Virus record (IMG/VR): IMGVR_UViG_3300048924_000634
Coordinates: 1 to 42,990 of that record
Origin: a virus
Direction: 5' to 3' (one strand)
DNA length: 42,990 bases
The translations under genes and the position numbers were made by a program. The notes below the pieces were generated by a model that was given only the letters and a program-made list of their open reading frames with translations, had not been told where the DNA came from and ran no database searches. Each line of letters starts with the position of its first letter. Positions within the stretch are counted from its first letter, which is position 1. Shown one piece after another: positions 6,569 to 12,952 of the stretch.

Positions 6569-6753
6569 ACTCGAGGCCGACGCCAGCCTGGTTTCAGGGC
6601 GAGTGGCTGGAAACCCTGCGCCGATTGCCGCCGGCAGGCCGGGATGCCGTGACTGTCATGGGGCGGGTTGTTGCGGAGATCTCGTGGTCGAGGTGGCCGC
6701 GCGATGTCCGCGAAAGTTGCATTCTGTCATACTTTGTTGCAGCATTTGCCTAG
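6526..6753 (+). other. Protein-like -1 frame after the repressor, no canonical start codon
   Basis: From the slippery heptamer A-AAA-AAC at 6526-6532, the frame at -1 to the repressor stays open to TAG at 6751. From ~6560 on it reads like a real protein, e.g. TPAWFQGEWLETLRRLPPAG and EISWSRWPRDVRESCILSYF (internal stretches, shown separately). There is no ATG, GTG or TTG in this frame before an internal GTG/ATG near 6648-6656. It could be a frameshift product of the repressor, a gene that lost its start, or a gene with a non-standard start. The other two frames look non-coding here. Confidence 0.45.
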
Positions 6754-6759
6754 GGCAAA
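6745..6759. promoter_or_regulatory. Short inverted repeat upstream of the cargo operon
   Basis: TTTGCC-TAG-GGCAAA, 6-bp perfect arms, lies 17 bp before the next start codon. Its position fits an operator or a weak attenuator for the cargo genes at 6777-7837. Confidence 0.3.
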
Positions 6760-6776
6760 CTGAGCGGGGCAGGCAG

Positions 6777-7148
6777 ATGAGTGCGTTGGTGGACGGCGTT
6801 GAGGCGGTCGAGGCGATAATCAGCGATCAACAAACTGCGGCATACCCCGATGCACCAATTCCAGGACAGGGATTGACCGTTTGCGGGTGGATATTTTTGA
6901 TGTTGGGCATCGCAACCGTTTTCGGTGCATGGATGTTTGATACGACGGTGATGTCTGAAAGTTTGGGCTCGCCTTTGGCTGGAACCTACGAGCCAGCCCA
7001 CAGCGTGGTGAATATCGGCCTCCAGCAGAAGCAGATGATGATTTTCCTCTCCGGCTTGGCTTTGTGCTTGGTAGGAATCATGGGGATCTATCTTGGAACG
7101 GCGACTAGTGCGATCCGCGCGGCATTTCTGACAGGGGCCAAGGCATGA
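6777..7148 (+). CDS. Small two-helix membrane protein
   Basis: 123 aa. Two hydrophobic segments, 'WIFLMLGIATVFGAWMF' (residues ~38-54) and 'MMIFLSGLALCLVGIMGIYL' (~87-106), flank a loop containing 'YEPAHSVVNIGLQQKQ'. That loop motif recurs in many small membrane proteins of unknown role on phages and plasmids of this bacterial group, from memory. A GGGGCAGGCAG purine run precedes the ATG. Its stop overlaps the start of the MtlR-like gene by 4 bp, so the two are co-translated. Both lie on the lysogenic strand behind the repressor, which suggests expression in the lysogen. Confidence 0.65.
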   Translation: MSALVDGVEAVEAIISDQQTAAYPDAPIPGQGLTVCGWIFLMLGIATVFGAWMFDTTVMSESLGSPLAGTYEPAHSVVNIGLQQKQMMIFLSGLALCLVGIMGIYLGTATSAIRAAFLTGAKA

Positions 7149-7837
7149 GTAGGGTTCAAAAGAGTAGAACCAAAGCGCCGTTTGCGGAACAAGATAAGAG
7201 TTGGCTATCTGAACTGGGTGAACGTACTGCATTATTTAACAAGACCGTGGAGGAATTGTCCATTCATCGCGATCGAGAATTGGCAATTGTTGCGTCTTCG
7301 TTGATGGATGATGTTCTAAAGGATTTGCTGCTTTCGTGTATCGTGGATATATCAGAAAATCATAAAAAAAGCTTATTCGATATTTCTGCTCCTTTAGGAA
7401 CATTTTCGGCAAGAATTAATCTTTCGGGAGCTTTTGGTTTTATATCGAAGAAGCAAAGGGACGATCTTAATTGTATTAGAAATATCAGAAACGAATTTGC
7501 GCATTCATATACTGGGCACTCATTTTCTGACGAGCCTATGAAATCTTTATGTGGCAGTCTGAAGCTTGTGTCTTCAAAGAATTATGCAAAATTGCGTGAA
7601 GGTTTTGCAGCGCATGATGAGATGTTGGAGACTTCCGTCGGCGAAGCTTATGTCCATGGCAAGCTTATTGAAATTGCTGTAACGGATGAAAATCAGAACG
7701 CAATTTTATGGGTGAGGCCTCTTGAGGTTGATTTCAAAAATCCCAGAAAACGGTTTATAAATTCAATAAAAATATTATACATGTCGATAGTAACTACAAC
7801 TCTTCTTCGGTATCAGAAGATTGGAAAGTTTTCTTAG
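7145..7837 (+). CDS. MtlR-family helical protein with a HEPN-like R-x4-H motif
   Basis: 230 aa. The stretch 'ISAPLGTFSARINLSGAFGF' then 'ISKKQRDDLNCIRNIRNEFA' + H is the signature region of the MtlR (mannitol repressor) family, an all-helical fold that does not itself resemble a DNA-binding protein. RNEFAH (residues 115-120) also satisfies the R-x4-H motif of HEPN ribonucleases, including the polar residue after Arg. The gene is markedly AT-richer than the phage backbone, a sign of recent acquisition. It is coupled to the membrane protein upstream. Role in the phage unknown; a lysogenic-conversion or defence function is inference only. Confidence 0.65.
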   Translation: MSRVQKSRTKAPFAEQDKSWLSELGERTALFNKTVEELSIHRDRELAIVASSLMDDVLKDLLLSCIVDISENHKKSLFDISAPLGTFSARINLSGAFGFISKKQRDDLNCIRNIRNEFAHSYTGHSFSDEPMKSLCGSLKLVSSKNYAKLREGFAAHDEMLETSVGEAYVHGKLIEIAVTDENQNAILWVRPLEVDFKNPRKRFINSIKILYMSIVTTTLLRYQKIGKFS

Positions 7838-8018
7838 ATATGCGAAACATCGCTTCATATATGCGTTTCACCGCGCGTTCGACTTGATCAAGCCTTTCGT
7901 AGTAGCCATAGGCATCCACGCCCGCTGCGATCATTTCGCGGGTAATCTCAATCTCGGTGAGATGGATATCGTGCGCGCTACTACCGCCCCTGTTAGCGGC
8001 GTGGGGCTTAATGGCCAT
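7794..8018 (-). CDS. Hypothetical protein (74 aa)
   Basis: Starting at ATG 8018, which follows a purine-rich AGGACAGGGCAGGA, the protein is 74 aa: 'HLTEIEITREMIAAGVDAYG', then 'YYERLDQVERAVKRIYEAMF', and a Ser/Asp/Glu tail. The 'ITREMIAAGVDA' phrase is common in small proteins of alphaproteobacterial phages. It is convergent with the MtlR-like gene and overlaps its 3' end by 44 bp. No function assigned; an upstream ATG at 8075 is a less likely start. Confidence 0.6.
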   Translation of the reverse strand: MAIKPHAANRGGSSAHDIHLTEIEITREMIAAGVDAYGYYERLDQVERAVKRIYEAMFRISKKTFQSSDTEEEL

Positions 8019-8205
8019 TCCTGCCCTGTCCTTTCGTGCTGGTTCCAATGCACTATTTGCTCGCATGGCAGTCATCAGGCGGCGTGAGTAATGAGCGATA
8101 ACATCCAGAACGCGCAGGCTCGAGGACTGTTGTAACTACCACGCTGATGCTATGGGTCGATGATGTCGCCAATTTACGGCGAGTTTATCGCATGCCTTCT
8201 CGGTT

Positions 8206-8811
8206 CTAACAGGTCTCGGCTACGTAAATGAACGCGACGCCTTGTTCGTTGAGAAGGCCGGCGCAAATGTGGGACTTCTTGTCAGCCGATGAAATAATGT
8301 GATTGTCTAAAAGGGCGCCGATCTTTCGGAGCCATTGGATAATGGTATCTAGATCAACGTTGGGCCCAGATCGAGGCTCATTCAGTATGCGCTTTGCTGT
8401 GCCACGATGCAAAAATGATCCGCTTATTTTCCAGAGGTTTATAAGCTCATCTTTCGTGAGTTTGGGCACGGGATGATCATCTAGTTGCAGGCCATTTGGC
8501 TCAAATCTGAAGCGTACGCCTTGTGGGAAAAAATCAGGGTTCAATTCCTCCAGCCGAGCAATCATCACGCCGGGTTCATATCGCTTCAGAATGTTAGCGC
8601 CAGTGACATCTCCATGAGCGACCATGCATCCTAAGGCTATCGTTTCGCACAGTAGGCGAAGTTGCAGGTAGCAGAATTCTTGGAGCATGCGGGGTGCCCA
8701 ATTTTCTCGATCGTCTATTGCTCGTTCGAGTGAAGCGATCCTGATTCTGGCCTCATCCATCAAATCGGCGTAGATCTGATGTTCGGCTTTCAATTTTGGC
8801 GCTCCTTCCAT
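8206..8811 (-). CDS. Orphan cargo protein (201 aa), unknown family
   Basis: 201 aa, soluble and helical, with no signal peptide. Recognisable pieces are 'YLQLRLLCETIALGCMVAHG', 'NPDFFPQGVRF' and 'LTKDELINLWKISGSFLHRG'. The last resembles a 'LT-x-x-x-L-x-x-L-W-x-x-x-G-x-x-LHRG' pattern I have seen in conserved hypothetical proteins, but no function is known to me. It has lower GC than the backbone and is transcribed away from the HigBA operon, whose operators lie in its 5' flank; autorepression by HigA could therefore also affect it. Confidence 0.65.
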   Translation of the reverse strand: MEGAPKLKAEHQIYADLMDEARIRIASLERAIDDRENWAPRMLQEFCYLQLRLLCETIALGCMVAHGDVTGANILKRYEPGVMIARLEELNPDFFPQGVRFRFEPNGLQLDDHPVPKLTKDELINLWKISGSFLHRGTAKRILNEPRSGPNVDLDTIIQWLRKIGALLDNHIISSADKKSHICAGLLNEQGVAFIYVAETC

Positions 8812-8902
8812 ACTTATCGACTCCAGCCCTTACCTGGGAAATCTGCGCTGTTGCCGAAACCAAAGTGCGGCGCGAAGCTGCACGCGGACAACATTCCGGT
8901 AA

Positions 8903-8946
8903 AATTTCCCGAAGTGGGAAATTCGCTTGTTTCCCCATCCGGGAAA
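8903..8946 (+). promoter_or_regulatory. Paired HigA operators
   Basis: Two inverted repeats with the same design, TTTCCC-N5-GGGAAA. The first has 8-bp perfect arms (8903-8910 and 8916-8923) and the second 6-bp arms (8930-8935 and 8941-8946), centred 25 bp apart. They end 16 bp before the higB start, and TATATA at 8950-8955 is a likely -10 element. Two phased operators overlapping the promoter is the standard arrangement for toxin-antitoxin autorepression. Confidence 0.65.
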
Positions 8947-8962
8947 TGCTATATAGCCGTTT

Positions 8963-9265
8963 ATGAGAATTATCGCCATCCCTCCCTTACGTGCGTTTCA
9001 AGCGCAATACCCAGACGCAGGCGCAGGCCTGCGAGACTGGGAGTCGACTACAAAACACTCGACGTTTAACCAGTCTTTGGAAGTCGTTCAGGCATTTCCG
9101 AATGCCAAAGCCATCAATGGCGAACGTGTCAGGTTTGCCATTGGCGGAGGAAAATACCGACTTGTGGTTTCATACCAATGGAAGGCACAAATCGCATATA
9201 TTAAATTTATTGGAACGCACGAAGAATATAACAAGATTGACCCTAAGGCTGTAAATAATTTTTAA
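8963..9265 (+). CDS. higB: HigB-family type II toxin (mRNA interferase)
   Basis: 100 aa. The fold marks are those of the HigB branch of RelE-like toxins: start 'MRIIAIPPLRAFQAQYPDA', 'LRDWE', the 'AFPNAKAINGERVRFAIGGG' region, 'KYRLVVSYQW' and the C-terminal 'AYIKFIGTHEEYNKID'. Family members cleave mRNA on the ribosome and stop growth when the antitoxin is lost. Toxin-before-antitoxin order, as here, is characteristic of HigBA. In a prophage it may stabilise the element or act in defence by abortive infection (inference). Confidence 0.9.
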   Translation: MRIIAIPPLRAFQAQYPDAGAGLRDWESTTKHSTFNQSLEVVQAFPNAKAINGERVRFAIGGGKYRLVVSYQWKAQIAYIKFIGTHEEYNKIDPKAVNNF

Positions 9266-9354
9266 TAAGTTTCACATTTCATCACCAAGTCCTTTCACAA
9301 TTTAAATCCGAAAAATATCTCGCTCAAGCGGGTACGGAGTAGGAGAATAGGCAT

Positions 9355-9735
9355 ATGAACGAGACCATTCTTGAGGTGCGTCCAATTCGCACCACCGCCG
9401 ATTACGAAAAAGCACTCCATATGATTAATCAACTTTGGACTGCCGAACCGGGTACTGAAGAATTCGATTATCTTGATGCACTTGCAACACTCGTTGAAGC
9501 ATATGAAACGAAGCATCATCCTGCTCCTGAACGTGACCCAATCGAAGCAATTGAGGACGCGATGGAAGCACATGGATACGCGCGCGCAGATCTGGCACTT
9601 TTGGTGGGCCAAAGCCGCGCGACTGAACTTCTCCAGCGGAAGCGTCCGCTTTCGCTGGAACAAATGCGTAAAATCAACCACGCATGGCACATCCCAATGG
9701 AAGTGCTGACTAAAGAGTATGCCCTCGCGGCCTGA
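9355..9735 (+). CDS. higA: HigA-family antitoxin with HTH domain
   Basis: 126 aa. The N-terminal part ('VRPIRTTADYEKALHMINQL' and 'LATLVEAYETKHH') is the toxin-binding region of the longer HigA class. The C-terminal part ('HGYARADLALLVGQSRATEL', 'LQRKRPLSLEQMRKI') is an XRE helix-turn-helix. It should neutralise HigB and, with it, bind the two operators at 8903-8946. It lies 89 bp after higB in the same operon and is followed by a strong terminator. Confidence 0.9.
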   Translation: MNETILEVRPIRTTADYEKALHMINQLWTAEPGTEEFDYLDALATLVEAYETKHHPAPERDPIEAIEDAMEAHGYARADLALLVGQSRATELLQRKRPLSLEQMRKINHAWHIPMEVLTKEYALAA

Positions 9736-9775
9736 AGACCGCTTTGGCGTTTTCACGCGATAATCTCATCATTGA

Positions 9776-9815
9776 ACCGTCCTGAGGTGCCAACGGCATT
9801 TCAGGGCGGTTTTTT
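9776..9815 (+). terminator. Intrinsic terminator after higA
   Basis: ACCGTCCTGA (9776-9785) pairs with TCAGGGCGGT (9801-9810) over 10 bp with one G-U pair, contains an inner small stem, and is followed by TTTTT. It closes the HigBA unit. Confidence 0.8.
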
Positions 9816-9896
9816 GCATACACCGTGCGAAGGCGGCAGCTCGGCGTATGGAGGTGTCCATCGTGAAACCGATTTCGCGCGAGTAAGTTAGTTTGC

Positions 9897-9911
9897 GCTT
9901 AAATTTTAAGC
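9897..9911. promoter_or_regulatory. AT-rich palindrome before the wHTH gene
   Basis: GCTTAAA-T-TTTAAGC, two perfect 7-bp arms around one base, lies 22 bp before ATG 9934. This is the shape of a dimeric repressor site; it may control the 9934-11137 unit. Confidence 0.45.
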
Positions 9912-9933
9912 AGGCATGCGGTATGTTCCTTAT

Positions 9934-10407
9934 ATGTCCAAAGGAGTTCTCATTGCTGGCGGGGGTGATCGGCGGCGGCTGAAGCCGACGATGGTATCGC
10001 TGCGCCTGCTCGTGCTGGACTTCATCCATGATTACATCGCCCAATGGCGTTATGGGCCAAGCCTGAGCGAGATCGCAGCAGCCGTTCACATCGACCGCAG
10101 CCAGGCGCGCAAGGCGGTGCTCAGCCTGGCCGCCAGCGGTTTGGTGCTCAAGGCCCCGGGTACGCGTGGCATTGCCCTGCCGGACCAGCGCGACGAAGCG
10201 ATTCGGCTGCTCAAGGCGCTGGGCTGGAATGTGGATGATGCCGGGAGACTGGCAACAAATCGGCCACTGATGGAGGGCCCGGCCATCGATTACATCCCAC
10301 CGCCTAGGCACAAGCAGGGGCGCAGCGGGCATCATGGCGACAGTCGGCAAGGGCAACACGGCAGAGAAGATCACACCGCTGCAGGCGAACGCCCAGCGGC
10401 AGCTTGA
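9934..10407 (+). CDS. Winged-helix DNA-binding protein (MarR/LexA-N-like)
   Basis: 157 aa. Residues ~20-85 form a winged helix of the kind found at the N-terminus of LexA and in MarR-like proteins: 'LRLLVLDFIHDYIAQWRYGP', 'SLSEIAAAVHIDRSQARKAV', 'LSLAASGLVLKAPGTRGIAL'. No peptidase domain follows. The C-terminal ~25 residues overlap the next gene by 74 bp and look disordered. ATG 9934 is used because the upstream ATG at 9916 has no ribosome site, although a GGAG occurs only downstream of both. It starts the rightward module leading to the packaging genes, so a late-gene regulatory role is plausible. Confidence 0.6.
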   Translation: MSKGVLIAGGGDRRRLKPTMVSLRLLVLDFIHDYIAQWRYGPSLSEIAAAVHIDRSQARKAVLSLAASGLVLKAPGTRGIALPDQRDEAIRLLKALGWNVDDAGRLATNRPLMEGPAIDYIPPPRHKQGRSGHHGDSRQGQHGREDHTAAGERPAAA

Positions 10408-11137
10408 AGCGATCAGTGCGTTCAACGCCGCGCGCCGTGCCGGGGATCAGGCCGAGGGCGCAGCCACGGTTGCGAAGAAGAAGGGACGAGGCAAGGCGCA
10501 GACCTCAAGCCTGCAGCAGAGCATCGACCGGAAGCGTCGGAGCATCAACGAGCTTTATGCCACACTGCATCCCGACCGCGCCGCGCGAGAGCGCGAGCTG
10601 CGCAAGCGTCAAGCTGCGGCGGCCAATGACTATGGTCACAAGCGCAATGGCACCGTCGAGACCCACGCCAAGGCAGGGAAGGTGCGGCAGGGCGCGCTGG
10701 CGCGGCTGCATCTGAGCGGCGCGATCTCCACCGATCAGTTTGGCTGGGCGTTGGAGATCGCGGCCGAGCACGAGCGTATCGATGCCGAGGTGACGGTGCG
10801 CAGTGCCAGCATCGAGACACGAGTGGATGTCAGCCGCAACGGCGACAGCGCGTTCTATGAAAGCCTTGGTCGGGTTCGCCGCTCGGTCGCCTATACCCGC
10901 TGGCGCGCGGCACTGCCTGGGCTGCTCAAGGAGCGGACCGGCGCGCAGCACCTGCTCGAGATGGTGGTGGATGACCTGGGCTTGACGTGGGCGGCTAAGC
11001 GGCTTCGCATGAGCGTGCGCAAGACGCGCGGTGCGCTGGTCGAGGCGCTTGAGCTGTGGCCGACGCTGCTGGGTGAGGTGAAGGACGACGTGGGCAAGCG
11101 GGAGTGGTTGGACGTTTACGCTAAGTTGGCGGCATAA
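10334..11137 (+). CDS. Coiled-coil/HTH-like phage protein, candidate late regulator
   Basis: 267 aa, highly charged. The N-terminal half has an Ala/Arg-rich helical region and a basic coiled-coil ('SIDRKRRSINELYATLHPDR', 'AARERELRKRQAAAANDYGH'). Around residue 118 'LARLHLSGAISTDQFGWALE' begins a second helical part. The C-terminal 'LLEMVVDDLGLTWAAKRLRM', 'SVRKTRGALVEALELW' looks like a helix-turn-helix. A DNA-binding protein in this position, directly before the packaging genes, often acts like an antiterminator or late activator. I cannot name the family. Confidence 0.55.
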   Translation: MATVGKGNTAEKITPLQANAQRQLEAISAFNAARRAGDQAEGAATVAKKKGRGKAQTSSLQQSIDRKRRSINELYATLHPDRAARERELRKRQAAAANDYGHKRNGTVETHAKAGKVRQGALARLHLSGAISTDQFGWALEIAAEHERIDAEVTVRSASIETRVDVSRNGDSAFYESLGRVRRSVAYTRWRAALPGLLKERTGAQHLLEMVVDDLGLTWAAKRLRMSVRKTRGALVEALELWPTLLGEVKDDVGKREWLDVYAKLAA

Positions 11138-11139
11138 GG

Positions 11140-11751
11140 TCATTCCGCCTGGGGAACATCGTCTGGTAAAAGCTTGCCTTTCATCATCATCGCGCGTGCT
11201 TTTTCGCGATTTGCCTCATATTCGTTTTTCTGCTGTGTCAAATAACTCATAAAGTTCCACTGTTTGTCCAATTTCAGCTTCTTCACGCCGAAAAGAGAAC
11301 GCAGCCGTTTGGCAAGCTTGAAGGCCTTAATGCCCATGTTGACGGTTGCCCACCGCATTTCGGCGATGCCATCCTCATCGTCGCCAAATTCCAATGTGCT
11401 CGCGATCTTCTGATCTGCCATTTCGATCTCGACCAGAAGGGAAAGGCATTTGGTGGTTTCTTTGACGCCGATTGAGTTCCAGTCTATTTCGGTTCGGTAT
11501 GATGGCTTGGCAGGAAGCCTTCCCCTTGGTTGACCTGCAAACCCTTCGGAAGCTGACCACAACTCGGAATCACTCACATAAATCGAGCATTCACGGGCGT
11601 AATCTTCAAGTGCGAGGGCCGCATATAGAGCTGAGTAACCGGCATCGCGCTTCCGCTTAAACCAATCTCTTACGACGGTGATAGATTGGGTCAGCGTAGC
11701 AGCGACCACGGACGATCCGGCAATCAAGCCTATTGTCGATGCTTCTGGCAT
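11140..11751 (-). CDS. Membrane-anchored orphan cargo protein (203 aa)
   Basis: One N-terminal membrane helix ('TIGLIAGSSVVAATLTQSIT', residues ~6-25) is followed by a basic stretch (RDWFKRKRD) and a ~150-residue cytoplasmic helical domain. No catalytic motif is visible. It is convergent with the gene at 10334 (2-bp gap), is AT-richer than its neighbours, and is transcribed against the late genes, the usual profile of a moron expressed from its own promoter in the lysogen. A TAATG junction links its start to a short open frame reading through the repeat at 11875. Function unknown. Confidence 0.65.
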   Translation of the reverse strand: MPEASTIGLIAGSSVVAATLTQSITVVRDWFKRKRDAGYSALYAALALEDYARECSIYVSDSELWSASEGFAGQPRGRLPAKPSYRTEIDWNSIGVKETTKCLSLLVEIEMADQKIASTLEFGDDEDGIAEMRWATVNMGIKAFKLAKRLRSLFGVKKLKLDKQWNFMSYLTQQKNEYEANREKARAMMMKGKLLPDDVPQAE

Positions 11752-11865
11752 TAGCGTTCCGTCATGATTTCAGTTGAGCCTGTGGGCAACGCATCTATTG
11801 CAATCTTCAATTTTCTGCCAGCGCCTGCAGTTCGCCTGCCACTAGGCATCTTGCAGGTGACCACA

Positions 11866-11899
11866 AAAAGGCCACTGCCGAAACGGTCACGCAAGCGGC
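11866..11899 (-). repeat. Conserved leader repeat, copy B
   Basis: Shares CTGCCGAAA, CGGT and CGCAAGCGGC, in order, with the copy at 5013-5039, plus an upstream TTGCAGG and A-run. On the minus strand GCCGCT (11894-11899) can pair with AGTGGC (11871-11876), followed by CTTTTT, again terminator-like. It lies in the leader of the gene at 11751. Confidence 0.5.
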
Positions 11900-11953
11900 A
11901 TTTATGACCCCGCGATAACTGCGTCTTGTCCCCACGTTGCCCGCATCCCCTGA

Positions 11954-11984
11954 GCCCGCTGACCGATCCGGTTGGCGGGCTTTT
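11954..11984 (+). terminator. Intrinsic terminator before the HNH/packaging operon
   Basis: GCCCGC (11954-11959) and GCGGGC (11975-11980) close a stem that continues inward through G-U and A-T pairs to a GATCC loop, followed by TTTT. It separates rightward transcription arriving from 9934-11137 from the late operon, as in phages where an antiterminator controls late genes. The rest of 11752-12004 holds only this and the repeat copy B. Confidence 0.6.
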
Positions 11985-12004
11985 GCGTGCCTGGAGCCGC
12001 TGCC

Positions 12005-12220
12005 ATGCCGCCCATCACCCGACAGCTCTTGAACGAGCGAGATCCTGCCGGTGCTGATGTGCTGCGCCAGTTGCGGCCGCTTCAGGACGAGCTGGATGCG
12101 CTGGTAGCCCGGCTCAGCGCCGGCGTGCGGTCGCACGCGCAGTTCGACGAACTTGACCATCAGGCCCACCGGATCGCCACGGGCATCCGTGCCGCCTTCC
12201 GCCAAAGGAAACGCACATGA
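12005..12220 (+). CDS. Small helical protein upstream of HNH (71 aa)
   Basis: 71 aa, all-helical: 'RQLLNERDPAGADVLRQLRP', 'LQDELDALVARLSAGVRSHA', 'QFDELDHQAHRIATGIRAAF'. The GGAG 10 bp before the ATG supports this start. Its stop overlaps the next ATG (ATGA). Function unknown; it heads the late operon. Confidence 0.6.
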   Translation: MPPITRQLLNERDPAGADVLRQLRPLQDELDALVARLSAGVRSHAQFDELDHQAHRIATGIRAAFRQRKRT

Positions 12221-12456
12221 TCGACGAAGCGCCCGGTATCGACCTGCGTGGCCTACGGGATATCGCCGGTGCTGGCGACGAGGCAGAGCGCGTGCCCGTC
12301 ACCAGGCGGTTTCTGATGCAGGTGGTGCGTGAACTCGAGCGCGGCCGCGCCGCCGAGGCAATGGCCAACGGACAGCAGCAGCTCGATGCCGTGCTCAACA
12401 ACATCCGGTTCGAGCGCAACATCGGCCACCGCGTGTGCGTCGATGTTAGCGCCTGA
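12217..12456 (+). CDS. Small helical protein upstream of HNH (79 aa)
   Basis: 79 aa with an amphipathic C-terminal helix ('AMANGQQQLDAVLNNIRFER'). Coupled by 4 bp to the gene before and overlapping the HNH start by 14 bp. No motif; unknown phage protein conserved in position only as far as I can tell. Confidence 0.6.
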   Translation: MIDEAPGIDLRGLRDIAGAGDEAERVPVTRRFLMQVVRELERGRAAEAMANGQQQLDAVLNNIRFERNIGHRVCVDVSA

Positions 12457-12787
12457 CCTGACCCAGCGCCAGCGCGGTCGGGCAGGCCAGCGCGCGCGCC
12501 TGCGTCGGTTGAGGCGCACCAACGGTCTTTGCGAGATGTGCCTTGCCCAAGGGCGCACCAATGCTGCAACCGAGGTGGACCACGTCACGCCGCTTGCCCA
12601 TGGCGGCCTTGACGTCGATGGCAACACGCGCAACCTCTGCGCCGAGCATCACCGGCAGGTCACTGCCGAGCAGTTCGGCCATGCCGCACCGACCGGCGCG
12701 CGTGGGGTCTCCACCACCGGCAGGCCGACCGGCGCTGACCATGCGTGGAATACGGCACGGATCGGTCGATCGGCGAAAAATGGCTGA
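12443..12787 (+). CDS. HNH endonuclease (packaging-associated)
   Basis: 114 aa. A basic N-terminus precedes the HNH core: CEMC, then 'TEVDHVTPLAHGGLDVDGNT' with the catalytic His of VDH, 'RNLCAEHHRQ' completing the zinc site (CxxC...CxxH). Phage HNH proteins encoded next to the terminase are required with it for cos cleavage in several HK97-type phages (established for related systems). Its place immediately before terS fits that role. The ATG at 12443 gives a normal HNH length; upstream sequence in the same frame is low-complexity Ser-rich shadow. Confidence 0.85.
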   Translation: MLAPDLTQRQRGRAGQRARLRRLRRTNGLCEMCLAQGRTNAATEVDHVTPLAHGGLDVDGNTRNLCAEHHRQVTAEQFGHAAPTGARGVSTTGRPTGADHAWNTARIGRSAKNG

Positions 12788-12952
12788 TTTCCGCCATTTC
12801 TGGGCCAGTGCGACACGAATGAATGGCACCGCGCACGAATATTACGGGGTGGGGGTCAAAACTTGCAAGGCCGGGTCTGCGGACACCGACCGCCCCGTTC
12901 GTATGCACTGCGACGATTTTTCAGGTAAAAAGTTGCGGGCGGGAATGGTCGT
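12788..12952. other. Non-coding gap between HNH and terS, candidate cos region
   Basis: 165 bp without a convincing gene. It contains a G-rich block (GGGGTGGGGGTC at 12846-12857) followed by AAAACTTG, and several short inverted segments. In phages with an HNH gene beside the terminase the cohesive-end site lies at this position, so the packaging start may be here. No experimental mark for the cut can be seen in sequence. Confidence 0.35.
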
